DNA of 64,000 nt from Pseudacidovorax sp. Its GTDB lineage: Bacteria; Pseudomonadota; Gammaproteobacteria; Burkholderiales; Burkholderiaceae_C. The notes under the pieces are model-generated. The model made no database searches, was not told the DNA's origin, and worked only from the letters and a program-made list of their open reading frames with translations. The stretch lies in the NCBI RefSeq assembly GCF_017991995.1, contig NZ_JAGOPN010000012.1, forward strand, positions 124,001-188,000, given 5' to 3'. The position numbers were made by a program, and so were the translations under genes. Positions 47,701 to 56,270 of the stretch are shown piece after piece (the stretch's first letter is position 1; every line of letters begins with the position of its first letter).

Positions 47701-48692
47701 ACCCGCCCGCCCAATCCCCAGCCGCCGCCGCGCCGGCGCCCACCACCCGGCCGCTGCGCGGCCAGCTCGGCACCTACCTCGGCCTGGCCGCGGTGCTGAT
47801 CGGCATGGTCGTGCTGTTCAGCAGCCTGTCCGAATACTTCTTCACGGCCGAGACCTTCATCACCATCGCCAACGAAGTGCCGGCGCTGACGGTGATGGCC
47901 GTGGGCATGACCTTCGTGCTGATCATCGCGGGCATCGACCTGTCGGTCGGCTCAGTGCTGGCGCTGAGCGCCGCCGTCACGGCCGCCGCCATCCTGCAGT
48001 GGAAGCTGGCCGTGCCCGCCGCCGCGGCGCTGGGCCTGGCCACCGGCCTGCTGTGCGGCGCCGTCACCGGCGCGGTGTCGGTGGCCTGGCGGCTGCCGAG
48101 CTTCATCGTCTCGCTGGGCATGCTGGAAGCCGTGCGCGGCGGCGCCTACCTGGTGACGGATTCGCGCACGCAGTACGTGGGCGATGCCATCGCCGGCCTG
48201 GCGGCGCCCTGGATCGGCGGCGTGTCCTCGGCCTTCGTGGTGGCGGTGGCCATCGTGATCGTGGGCCACCTGGTGCTCACGCGCACCGTGTTCGGCCGCC
48301 ATGTGGTGGGCATCGGCACCAACGAGGAAGCCATGCGCCTGGCGGGCATCGACCCGCGGCCGATCCGCATCGCCGTGTTCGCCGTCACCGGTCTGCTGGC
48401 CGGTCTGGGCGGGCTGATGCAGTCCGCCCGCCTCGAAGCCGCCGACCCCAATGCCGGCGCCGGCATCGAGCTGCAGGTGATCGCCGCCGTGGTGATCGGC
48501 GGCACCAGCCTGATGGGTGGGCGCGGATCGGTCATCAACACCTTCTTCGGCGTGCTGATCATCGCGGTGCTCGAAGCCGGCCTGGCCCAGGTGGGCGCCA
48601 GCGAACCGGCCAAGCGCATCATCACCGGCGCCGTGATCGTGGCCGCCGTGATCATCGACACCGTGCGCCAGCGGCGCGCCGGCGCCGCCTGA
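47697..48692 (+). CDS. rbsC: Ribose ABC transporter permease
   Basis: A 331-residue inner-membrane permease of the sugar-type BPD_transp_2 family. A polar Ala/Pro-rich N-terminus is followed by about nine hydrophobic helices. Signature segments are 'MTFVLIIAGIDLSVGSVLAL', 'GTNEEAMRLAGIDPRPIRI' and 'GGTSLMGGRGSVINTFFGVL'. The ATG overlaps the rbsA stop, so translation is coupled. Confidence 0.94.
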   Translation: MNPPAQSPAAAAPAPTTRPLRGQLGTYLGLAAVLIGMVVLFSSLSEYFFTAETFITIANEVPALTVMAVGMTFVLIIAGIDLSVGSVLALSAAVTAAAILQWKLAVPAAAALGLATGLLCGAVTGAVSVAWRLPSFIVSLGMLEAVRGGAYLVTDSRTQYVGDAIAGLAAPWIGGVSSAFVVAVAIVIVGHLVLTRTVFGRHVVGIGTNEEAMRLAGIDPRPIRIAVFAVTGLLAGLGGLMQSARLEAADPNAGAGIELQVIAAVVIGGTSLMGGRGSVINTFFGVLIIAVLEAGLAQVGASEPAKRIITGAVIVAAVIIDTVRQRRAGAA

Positions 48693-48720
48693 CCGGCGCC
48701 ACCGCTTTCGCACTGCCGCC

Positions 48721-49731
48721 ATGGCCACCATCAAGGACGTCGCCCTGCGTGCCGGTGTGTCGGTGACCACCGTGTCGCACGTGGTCAACGGCACGCGCGC
48801 CGTCAGCCCCGAAGGCCGCGCGCGCGTGGAGGACGCCATCCGCGCCCTGGGCTACGTGCCCAGCGCCGTCGCGCGCAGCCTCAAGAGCAACAGCACGCGC
48901 ACCGTGGGCATGCTGATTCCCAACAGCTCCAACCCCTACTTCGCCGAGATCGTGCGGGTGGTGGAAGACCGCTGCTTCGGTGCCGGCTATGCGCTGGTGC
49001 TGTGCAACACCGACGACGAAGCGCAGCGCCAGAGCGTGTACCTGCAGGTGCTCGCGCAGCGGCGCATCGACGGGCTGATCGTGGTCTCCAGCGGCGGGGA
49101 TGCCTCGCTGCCCGCGCTGCTGGCCGGCCTGCGCATGCCCACCGTGCTGGTGGACCGCGAGGTGGAAGACCCGGCCTGCGACCTGGTCGAGACCGCCCAC
49201 ATGCAGGGCGGGCTGCTGGCCACGCGGCACCTGCTGTCGCTGGGCCACCGGCGCATCGCCTGCATCGGCGGACCGGCGGGCCTCGCGCCCAGCGAGCAGC
49301 GCATCGACGGCTGGCGCATGGCGCTGGCCGAAGCCGGCCATTCGGCGACCAGCGCGGCGCTGCTGTGGCACGGCGGCTTCACGCCGCAGGGCGGCTACGA
49401 GGCCATGCACGCCATCCTGCGCACGGCCGAGCGGCCCTCCGCCGTGTTCGTGGGCAACGACCTGATGGCCATGGGCGCGCTGCGCGCCGCGCACGAATGC
49501 GGGTTGCGCGTGCCCGACGACATGTCGCTGGTGGGCTTCGACGACATCGAGCTGAGCGCCTATGCCAGCCCGCCGCTCACCACGGTGGCCCAGCCCAAGG
49601 CGCGCATCGGCGCGCTGGCGGTGGACATGCTGCTGGAGCGCATCGACGGCCGGCGCCAGATCGGCCGCAAGGTGCTGCTGCAGCCGGAACTGCGGGTGCG
49701 CGACTCGACCGCGCGCTTCGGGCCGGCGTGA
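48721..49731 (+). CDS. rbsR: LacI family ribose operon repressor
   Basis: A 336-residue regulator. The LacI helix-turn-helix starts at residue 2 (ATIKDVALRAGVSVTTVSHV), followed by the hinge helix (SAVARSLKS) and a periplasmic-binding-like effector domain with FAEIVRVVED and VGNDLMAMGAL. It most likely represses the operon by binding the paired GCAAACGTTTGC sites at 45061-45084 and is released by ribose. It sits inside the operon it controls, between rbsC and rbsK. Confidence 0.92.
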   Translation: MATIKDVALRAGVSVTTVSHVVNGTRAVSPEGRARVEDAIRALGYVPSAVARSLKSNSTRTVGMLIPNSSNPYFAEIVRVVEDRCFGAGYALVLCNTDDEAQRQSVYLQVLAQRRIDGLIVVSSGGDASLPALLAGLRMPTVLVDREVEDPACDLVETAHMQGGLLATRHLLSLGHRRIACIGGPAGLAPSEQRIDGWRMALAEAGHSATSAALLWHGGFTPQGGYEAMHAILRTAERPSAVFVGNDLMAMGALRAAHECGLRVPDDMSLVGFDDIELSAYASPPLTTVAQPKARIGALAVDMLLERIDGRRQIGRKVLLQPELRVRDSTARFGPA

Positions 49732-49847
49732 GGCCTGCACCGCGGCCCGTCATCGCGCTCCACCGCTTCGCCCTCCCATCGCCTTGTCCGCGTCTTTGCC
49801 TGTGAGTGCCCTCTCTTTCCTCTTTCCCCTTGCCCGAGTCCGACGCC

Positions 49848-50807
49848 GTGAACCGCTCTTCCGCCCCCGCCGACGCCCCGCTGCTGGTCGTGCTTGGCAG
49901 CCTCAACATGGACGTGGTGGTGCGCGTGCCGCAAGCGCCCGCCGCCGGCGAGACGCTGCATGGCCGCTCCATCGACCACCTGCCCGGCGGCAAGGGCGGC
50001 AACCAGGCCGTGGGCTGCGCCCGCCAAGGCGGCGCGGTGCGCATGCTGGGCTGCGTAGGCGCCGATGCGCACGGCACGGCCCTGCGCGATGCGCTGGCCC
50101 GTGACGGCATCGACACCCGCGGCGTGCGCGTCGAGGCGGCCACGCCCACGGGCGTCGCGCTGGTGATGGTGGAGGACAGCGGCCAGAACCGCATCGTCGT
50201 GATCCCCGGCGCCAACGCCGCGGTGCAGGTGGACCCGGCCGCGCTGCGCACGCAGCTCGCTGGCGCGGCCTTCCTGATCCTGCAGTTCGAAACGCCGCTG
50301 GACCAGGTCGGCCTGGCGATGGAGGTCGCGGCGCAGGCCGGCTGCAGGGTGCTGCTGAATCCCTCGCCGATGCAGGCGCTGCCCGAATCCTTCTGGCCGC
50401 GCATCGACACGCTGGTGGTCAACGAGCTGGAAGCGCAGATGCTCTCGGGCCTGCCGGTGACGGGCTTCGCCGAGGCGGCCGTGGCCGCACGCGCCCTGCT
50501 CTCCCGCGGCCCGGTGCGCGTCGTGGTCACGCTGGGCAGCGAAGGCGCGGTGGCCGCCGATGCCGACGGCTGCCGCCATCACCCCGCCCTGCGCGTGAAG
50601 GCGGTGGACACCACCGCCGCCGGCGACACCTTCCTGGGCGCCCTGGCCGTGTCGCTGGCGCGCGGCGAGACCTTCGACGCTGCCGTGCAGCTGGGCATCC
50701 GCGCCGCAGCCCTGTGCATCGGCCGGCCCGGCGCCCAGCCCTCCATTCCTTCGCGCGACGAGGTGCTCGCCAGCCCCGTTCCGCCCGCACCGGTCGCCCT
50801 GCCATGA
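49848..50807 (+). CDS. rbsK: Ribokinase
   Basis: A 319-residue PfkB-family kinase that phosphorylates ribose at O5. The N-terminal VVLGSLNMDVVVRVPQAPAA with the di-Gly motif HLPGGKGGNQAV, and the C-terminal VDTTAAGDTFLGALA with the catalytic Asp, are the two PfkB signatures. The start is uncertain: GTG 49848 gives the usual N-terminus, and GTG 49806 or TTG 49830 are in-frame alternatives. It lies 116 bases after rbsR, and its stop overlaps the rbsD start. Confidence 0.93.
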   Translation: MNRSSAPADAPLLVVLGSLNMDVVVRVPQAPAAGETLHGRSIDHLPGGKGGNQAVGCARQGGAVRMLGCVGADAHGTALRDALARDGIDTRGVRVEAATPTGVALVMVEDSGQNRIVVIPGANAAVQVDPAALRTQLAGAAFLILQFETPLDQVGLAMEVAAQAGCRVLLNPSPMQALPESFWPRIDTLVVNELEAQMLSGLPVTGFAEAAVAARALLSRGPVRVVVTLGSEGAVAADADGCRHHPALRVKAVDTTAAGDTFLGALAVSLARGETFDAAVQLGIRAAALCIGRPGAQPSIPSRDEVLASPVPPAPVALP

Positions 50808-51202
50808 AACGCACCCACCTTCTTCACGCCGAACTCTCCCAGGTCATCGCCGCCATGGGCCATGGCGACATGCTGGTCATCGGCGATGCCGGCCTGCCCA
50901 TTCCCGACGGTCCACGCCGCATCGATCTGGCGGTGGCGCGAGGCGTGCCCCGGCTGGATGAGGTGCTGGCCGCCGTGTTGAGCGAACTGACGGTGGAAAG
51001 CGCCGTCGTCGCCTGCGAGGCACTGCCGGCGGACCAGGACCGGCCCGCGTGGTACCCCACCGCGCTGCCGATGGCCCCGCTGGCCGTCTCGCACGAGGAA
51101 TTCAAGCAGCGCAGCGCCAAGGCCCGCGCCATCGTGCGCACGGGCGAGTGCACGCCTTACGCCAACATCCTCTTGATTGCGGGCGTCAGCTTCGAGATCT
51201 GA
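50804..51202 (+). CDS. rbsD: D-ribose pyranase
   Basis: A 132-residue protein that interconverts pyranose and furanose forms of ribose, supplying the form used by ribokinase. It matches the family in length and in the segment GHGDMLVIGDAGLPIP, which holds the catalytic His20 and Asp28. The C-terminal YANILLIAGVSF is also typical. Its ATG overlaps the rbsK stop. It is the last gene of rbsBACRKD and converges with the MOSC gene, with only 27 bases between and no visible terminator. Confidence 0.94.
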   Translation: MKRTHLLHAELSQVIAAMGHGDMLVIGDAGLPIPDGPRRIDLAVARGVPRLDEVLAAVLSELTVESAVVACEALPADQDRPAWYPTALPMAPLAVSHEEFKQRSAKARAIVRTGECTPYANILLIAGVSFEI

Positions 51203-51229
51203 GGCCGCGCCGATCAACGGGACCCCGCG

Positions 51230-52147
51230 TCAGTCGAAGCGCAGGTCCGCACCCACCGGCTGGCCCACCTTGAGCAGGTGGTCGATGCCCTGGCGCACGA
51301 TGAGGTTCATGCCGAAGGTGGTGGCACCTTCCATGCGCGGATCGGCGCGGTAGCTGCGCAGCGTCTCGCCCACCACGGGTTGCGTCTGAGCCGTGGCCGG
51401 ATCGATGTCGGGAATGCTGCAGCGCACGCAGGGCTTGACGGGCTGCAACTGCACCTCGCCCTGCTCGGTGGGGATGTGCAGCATCGCCACACGGTCCTCG
51501 TCGTGCGCTTCCATGCGGTCCAGCACGAGGTTGGGGCGCAAGCGGATCGCGTCGATGCTCGGACCGCCATTAGCTGCGAGCCGCTCGTTGAACTCATCCA
51601 CCGCCGCCTGGCTGACCACCAGCAGCGCATAGCCGTCGGAGAACTGCGTCTGCGCCTCCACGCCACCCGTCCACTTGGGGCTGGAGAGGCGCTTGTGCTC
51701 CGGATCGAAGCGCACCATGCGCAGCCGCTGCGGCCGGTCGGGTTCGGAGAGGAAGTCGCTGAACCACTGGGCCGCCACGTCGCCCATGTCGTAGGCCGCC
51801 ACCTCGTCCTTCCAGATGGTGGCGCGGACCGGTTCCTCCACGCGGTCGTAGGCGATGTGCAGCGCCAGCATGCCGGGGGCGCGCAGGATCATCTCGTAGT
51901 GCTTCATCTGCGGCCGGATCAGCGCCATGCGCGGCAGCTCGCGCTGGCTGACGAAGCGGCCGGCCTCGTCCACCAGCATCCAGGCGCGGTCGAATTCCAG
52001 GCCGGTCTCGGTGAGCAGGGCCTCCTGCACCTCGACCCCGGCGCAGGACTTGACGGGGTAGACGATCAGCCGCGCGATGCGGGCCTGGAGGTCGAAGCGC
52101 GAGAGGTCGGGAGTGGCGGCAGCGGTCACGGCGATGAGGGGCGGCAA
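51230..52147 (-). CDS. MOSC domain protein (YcbX/mARC-like)
   Basis: A 305-residue protein with an N-terminal beta-barrel MOSC_N domain (IARLIVYPVKSCAGVEVQEA, GLEFDRAWMLVDE) and a C-terminal MOSC domain. The latter has the conserved cysteines in KPCVRCSIPDID near residues 239-242, one of which would bind the molybdenum cofactor. E. coli YcbX uses such a site to reduce N-hydroxylated base analogues, but here the C-terminal ferredoxin domain of YcbX is absent. The electron donor is therefore unknown. It is divergent from the UbiH-like gene, with 141 bases between. Confidence 0.87.
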   Translation of the reverse strand: MPPLIAVTAAATPDLSRFDLQARIARLIVYPVKSCAGVEVQEALLTETGLEFDRAWMLVDEAGRFVSQRELPRMALIRPQMKHYEMILRAPGMLALHIAYDRVEEPVRATIWKDEVAAYDMGDVAAQWFSDFLSEPDRPQRLRMVRFDPEHKRLSSPKWTGGVEAQTQFSDGYALLVVSQAAVDEFNERLAANGGPSIDAIRLRPNLVLDRMEAHDEDRVAMLHIPTEQGEVQLQPVKPCVRCSIPDIDPATAQTQPVVGETLRSYRADPRMEGATTFGMNLIVRQGIDHLLKVGQPVGADLRFD

Positions 52148-52288
52148 GCCCTGGACGGTCAGAGAGAGGAAGCGGCGGCAGGTGGCGACATGCCGCGCGC
52201 TTCACGAGCACAAAGCGGGCCGCCCGCGGCGGCGGGCCGCATTGTCGAGCCATCGCCGGGGCGCAGGGGCGCTCCCTACAATGTTTCG

Positions 52289-53458
52289 ATGGCTCTTCCC
52301 CCCGAGGTTTGCATTCGCGGCGCCGGCATCGTCGGCCGCACGCTGGCGTTGCTGCTGGCCCGAGAACGGGTCCGCGTGGCCCTGGTGGCCGAAGCCCCTT
52401 CCACCCCCTCCCCCGACCGCCCGGACGTGCGCGCCTATGCGCTCAACGCGGCCTCGCGCAGCCTGCTCGAATCGCTGCGGGCCTGGCCCGACGCGGCGCA
52501 GGCCACGCCGGTGCGCGAGATGCAGGTCTTCGGCGACGAGGACGGCCGGGTGCGCTTCGACGCCGCCGAGCAGAAGGTCGACGCCCTGGCCTGGATCGTC
52601 GACGTGCCCGCACTGGAAGAGCAGTTGGCGGCCGCCGTCCGCTTCTCGCCCCAGGTCGAGGTCGTGACCGCGCCTGTCAAGGCCGCGCTCACCGTGGTGT
52701 GCGAGGGCAAGGCCAGCCTCACCCGCGAGGCGCTGGGCGTGCAGTACGACGTGACCCGCTATCCCCAAATCGCCATCGCCGCGCGGCTGGAGGCCGAACG
52801 CCCGCATGGCGGCGTGGCGCGCCAGTGGTTCAGTGCCCAGGGCGACGTGCTGGCCCTGCTGCCCATGGGCGGTGCCGAAGGCCGGCAACTGGCCCTGGTA
52901 TGGTCCGTGGGCCAGCTGCGCGCGCCCGAACTGCTGGCGCTGGAGGCCGACGCCTTCTGCGCCCGCCTGCGCGAAGCCAGCCACGAGGCGCTGGGCGGCT
53001 TCACGCTGTCCAGCGAGCGGGCTGCCTGGCCGCTGCAGCGCGCCACGGCCGACCGCTGGGCCGGGCGCTTTGCGGAAGGTGGTGCCTGGGTGCTGGCCGG
53101 CGACGCGGCGCACACCGTGCATCCGCTGGCCGGCCAGGGGCTCAACCTGGGCCTGGCCGATGCGGCCGAACTGGCCCGCGTGATCCGCGAACGCGACTAC
53201 TGGCGCAGCGTGGGTGACGCCCGCCTGCTTCGCCGCTACGAGCGCGCCCGCCGTGCCGACGTGCTGGCCATGGGCCTGGCCACGGACGGCCTGCAGCAGC
53301 TCTTCGCCCAGGGCATCGAGCCGCTGGCACGGCTGCGCAACTGGGGCATGCTCGGCTTCGACCGCAGCCACTTGCTCAAGAGCTGGGTGGCCCGCCGCGC
53401 GATGGGCCTGGCCTCTGGTATTTCTTCTCCCTCTCCCTCTGGGAGAGGGTTGGGGTGA
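52289..53458 (+). CDS. UbiH/UbiF family FAD-dependent monooxygenase
   Basis: A 389-residue flavoprotein hydroxylase, probably of ubiquinone biosynthesis. FAD motifs are GAGIVG (residues 11-16), RAYALNAASRSLLE, and AGDAAHTVHPLAGQGLNLGL near residues 272-291. Which ring position it hydroxylates cannot be told. The last dozen codons (ISSPSPSGRGLG) and the stop lie inside a palindromic repeat (53425-53537), so the C-terminus appears to have been rewritten by insertion of that repeat. dsbC follows on the same strand. Confidence 0.85.
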   Translation: MALPPEVCIRGAGIVGRTLALLLARERVRVALVAEAPSTPSPDRPDVRAYALNAASRSLLESLRAWPDAAQATPVREMQVFGDEDGRVRFDAAEQKVDALAWIVDVPALEEQLAAAVRFSPQVEVVTAPVKAALTVVCEGKASLTREALGVQYDVTRYPQIAIAARLEAERPHGGVARQWFSAQGDVLALLPMGGAEGRQLALVWSVGQLRAPELLALEADAFCARLREASHEALGGFTLSSERAAWPLQRATADRWAGRFAEGGAWVLAGDAAHTVHPLAGQGLNLGLADAAELARVIRERDYWRSVGDARLLRRYERARRADVLAMGLATDGLQQLFAQGIEPLARLRNWGMLGFDRSHLLKSWVARRAMGLASGISSPSPSGRGLG

Positions 53459-53537
53459 GGGCCTTGGCCCCCCCAATCATTCCTGCCCTGATCCAGGCGC
53501 AGGCCCCTCACCCAACCTCTCCCCAGGGGGGAGAGGA
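53425..53537. repeat. Long inverted repeat between the UbiH-like gene and dsbC
   Basis: The left arm has CTCTGGGAGAGGGTTGGGGT then GAGGGCC. The right arm has GGCCCCTCACCCAACCTCTC then CCCAGG, the inverse complement with few differences, separated by about 38 bases. The left arm encodes the C-terminus and stop of the UbiH-like protein, and the right arm ends 15 bases before the dsbC ATG. This is a known style of short palindromic repeat in proteobacteria. A related single arm lies at 54951-55003. Confidence 0.75.
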
Positions 53538-53552
53538 GCAACACCCCGCACC

Positions 53553-54254
53553 ATGAAGTACATCCTCCCCCTCCTCCTGGCCGCCACGCTGGCCACCGCC
53601 CATGCCGGCGAAGCCGAGATCCGCAAGAACCTCGGCGGCAGCTTTCCGCAGCTCGCGCAGATCGACGAGGTGCGCAAGGCCGCCATGCCCGGCCTGTGGG
53701 AAGTGCGCCAGGGCTTCGACCTGTACTACACCGACGAGCAGGGCAACTTCCTGATCCAGGGTCACCTGATCGACGTGAAGAACCGCCGCAACCTCACCGA
53801 GGAGCGCGTGGACAAGCTCACCGCCGTCGACTTCGACAAGCTGCCGGTGCAGGACGCCATCAAGATCGTGCGCGGCAACGGCAAGCGCAAGCTGGCCATC
53901 TTCGAAGATCCGAACTGCGGCTACTGCAAGCAGTTCGAGCGCGAGCTGCGCAAGGTGGACAACGTGACGATCCACCTCTTCCTGTACCCGGTGCTGGGTC
54001 CGGACTCGGCCGTGAAGTCGCGTGACATCTGGTGCTCCAAGGACAAGGCCAAGGTCTGGAGCGACTGGATGATGGACGGCGTGAGGCCCGCCACCGGCGA
54101 ATGCGACACGCAGGCGCTCAAGCGCAACGTCGAGTTCGGCCGCAAGTACAACATCACGGGCACGCCCACCCTGCTGTTCGCCAACGGCACGCGCACCCCC
54201 GGCGCCGTGCCGGCCGCGCAGGTGGAGCAGCAACTCTCGGCCACGAGCAACTGA
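53553..54254 (+). CDS. dsbC: Thiol:disulfide isomerase DsbC
   Basis: A 233-residue periplasmic protein with a signal peptide ending AHA (residue 18), an N-terminal dimerisation domain (LPVWEV-like stretch as MPGLWEVRQGFDLYYTDE), a linker helix and a thioredoxin-fold domain. The active-site pair is C122-G-Y-C125 and the cis-proline is in TGTPTLLF. It corrects wrong disulfides in exported proteins. Two further cysteines (IWCSKDK, GECDTQ) match the structural pair of DsbC. The start lies just beyond a palindromic repeat, and its stop overlaps the next gene's ATG. Confidence 0.93.
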   Translation: MKYILPLLLAATLATAHAGEAEIRKNLGGSFPQLAQIDEVRKAAMPGLWEVRQGFDLYYTDEQGNFLIQGHLIDVKNRRNLTEERVDKLTAVDFDKLPVQDAIKIVRGNGKRKLAIFEDPNCGYCKQFERELRKVDNVTIHLFLYPVLGPDSAVKSRDIWCSKDKAKVWSDWMMDGVRPATGECDTQALKRNVEFGRKYNITGTPTLLFANGTRTPGAVPAAQVEQQLSATSN

Positions 54255-56137
54255 TGGCCGGCGCCCCGGCCGGCCTGCGCTACCGCATCGCGGTGGCGGA
54301 CCTGAACGCCCACCTGTACGAGGTCACCCTCACCATCGACGAGCCCGCGGCGGACCAGCAGGTCTCGCTGCCGGTGTGGATCCCCGGCAGCTACCTGGTG
54401 CGCGAATTCGCACGCAACCTGCAGGGCGCGCCCAAGGCCACGCAAGGCCGGCGCGCCGTGGCCGTCACGCAGTTGGACAAGGCCAGTTGGCGCGTCGCCG
54501 CCAGGGCCGGACAGCCGCTCACCCTGCGCTACCAGGTCTGCGCCTTCGACAACTCGGTGCGCACCGCCTGGCTGGACCGGACCCGCGGCTTCTTCAACGG
54601 CACCAGCCTGTGCCTGCGCGTGGACGGCCAGGACGGATCGCCCTGCCAGATCGAGATCGTGCCGCCCGCCCTGCCCGAGGGCGAGGCGCCCTGGCAACTG
54701 GCCACCGCGCTGCGCCCGCTCAAGACCGACCGCCGCGGCTTCGGCATCTACCAGGCCGCCAACTACGACGAGGTGGCCGACAGCCCGGTCGAGATGGGCG
54801 CCTTCTGGAGCGCCGAGTTCGACGTGCTGGGCGTGCCGCACCGCTTCGTGGTGGCCGGTGCCCCGCCCTCGTTCGACGGTGACAAACTCATCGCCGACAC
54901 GCGCGCCATCTGCGAGACGCAGATGCGCTTCTGGCATGCGGATGACGCCGGTCTTCCTCCTCTCCACCCTGGGGAGAGGCCGGATGAGGGGCCAGCAGCC
55001 TCCGCCAAGGCGAAGCGCCCCGCCAAGGCCCGCGCTGCCACCCAGCACCCCGCCCCCCACGACCGCTACGTCTTCATGCTCAACGCCACCGACGACGGCT
55101 ACGGCGGCCTGGAGCACCGGCACAGCACCGCGCTGATCTGCACCCGCCGCGACCTGCCGCGCCGCGGCGCCACCAAGCAGCCCGAGGGCTACACCACCCT
55201 GCTGGGCCTGATCAGCCACGAGTACTTCCACACCTGGAACGTCAAGCGCCTGCGGCCGGCGGAGTTCGCCCGCTACGACTACACACGCGAGAACTACACC
55301 CGGCTGCTGTGGTTCTTCGAAGGCTTCACCAGCTACTACGACGACCTGCTGCTGCGCCGCGCCGGCTGCATCGACGACGCCACGTACCTCAAGCTGCTGA
55401 ACAAGACCATCAACCAGGTGCAGCAGACGCCCGGCGCCGCCGTGCAGTCGGTGGCCGACGCCAGCTTCGACGCCTGGATCCGCTACTACCGCCCCGACGA
55501 GCAGACACCCAACACCACGGTGAGCTACTACACCAAGGGCGCGCTGGTGGCGCTGTGCCTGGACCTGACGCTGCGCTGCGAGGGCCAGGGCTCGCTGGAT
55601 GCGGTCATGCGCAAGCTGTGGCGCGCGAGCGAAGGCGGCCCCATCGACGAGGCCGCCATCGGCGCGGCCCTGGCCCATGTCGGCGGCCGGGCCTACACGA
55701 ACGAGCTGTCGCGCTGGGCGAATGGCACGGCTGAACTGCCGCTGCGCGACCTGCTCCCCGCACACGGCGTGGCCATCCACGAAGACCCGGCGCAGCTGGC
55801 GCAGGCCCTGGGGCTGCGGGTCGACGAGAGCGGCGGCACCGTCAAGGTCAAGATGGTGCTGCGCGGCGGCGCGGCCGAGAAGGCCGGCTTCGCCGCCGGC
55901 GACGAATGGCTGGCCGTCGAGACCGCCACCCGCAGCGCCAAGGCCGCGGAAGGCTGGCGCATCGGCAAGCTCGACGACATCCCGCTGTACCTCGGCGCCG
56001 CCAGGAAATGCGTGGCCCTGGTGGCCCGCGACCGCCGTCTGATGCGCCTGCCGCTGGCCTGGCCGTCGGGCGACGCGCGCACCTGGCGCCTGGCCGGCAG
56101 CGACGCCGACCTGCTCAAGCGCTGGCTTCAGGGCTGA
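54254..56137 (+). CDS. M61 family metallopeptidase with PDZ domain (glycyl aminopeptidase type)
   Basis: A 627-residue zinc peptidase. After an N-terminal beta domain (LPVWIPGSYLVREFARNLQG) comes the catalytic part with zinc motif H322-E-Y-F-H326 in ISHEYFHTWNVKRLRP and the third ligand Glu near E356 (WFFEGFTSYYDDLL). A C-terminal PDZ domain follows. No signal peptide is seen. About 35 extra residues rich in Pro, Ala, Lys and Arg (about 233-270) precede DRYVFMLNATDDGYGG, and the first part of that insert is encoded by a palindromic repeat. The gene overlaps the dsbC stop (TGATG), so the two are coupled. Confidence 0.9.
   Translation: MAGAPAGLRYRIAVADLNAHLYEVTLTIDEPAADQQVSLPVWIPGSYLVREFARNLQGAPKATQGRRAVAVTQLDKASWRVAARAGQPLTLRYQVCAFDNSVRTAWLDRTRGFFNGTSLCLRVDGQDGSPCQIEIVPPALPEGEAPWQLATALRPLKTDRRGFGIYQAANYDEVADSPVEMGAFWSAEFDVLGVPHRFVVAGAPPSFDGDKLIADTRAICETQMRFWHADDAGLPPLHPGERPDEGPAASAKAKRPAKARAATQHPAPHDRYVFMLNATDDGYGGLEHRHSTALICTRRDLPRRGATKQPEGYTTLLGLISHEYFHTWNVKRLRPAEFARYDYTRENYTRLLWFFEGFTSYYDDLLLRRAGCIDDATYLKLLNKTINQVQQTPGAAVQSVADASFDAWIRYYRPDEQTPNTTVSYYTKGALVALCLDLTLRCEGQGSLDAVMRKLWRASEGGPIDEAAIGAALAHVGGRAYTNELSRWANGTAELPLRDLLPAHGVAIHEDPAQLAQALGLRVDESGGTVKVKMVLRGGAAEKAGFAAGDEWLAVETATRSAKAAEGWRIGKLDDIPLYLGAARKCVALVARDRRLMRLPLAWPSGDARTWRLAGSDADLLKRWLQG
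54951..55003. repeat. Palindromic repeat arm inside the M61 peptidase gene
   Basis: CTCTCCACCCTGGGGAGAGG, followed by CCGGATGAGGGGCC, matches the CTCTCCCTCTGGGAGAGGG then GTTGGGGTGAGGGCC arm at 53431-53462 in order and spacing. It is read in frame as AGLPPLHPGERPDEGPA in the peptidase, without a stop. Confidence 0.7.
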
Positions 56138-56270
56138 GCGGCGGCCGGTCGGCCTGAGGGCATCGACGTCTCCGGGCGGACAGCCGCCCGCCACGTCGGC
56201 CGCGTGGCCGTCGGTATAGTGCGCGAGGGCCTCGCCGGCCCGCCCTGTCCGTTCATTCCAGGAGACCCCC

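Noticed and set aside
56173-56190. Terminator between the M61 peptidase and enoyl-CoA hydratase genes
   Set aside because: A perfect 7-bp hairpin is present but no T-run follows on either strand.
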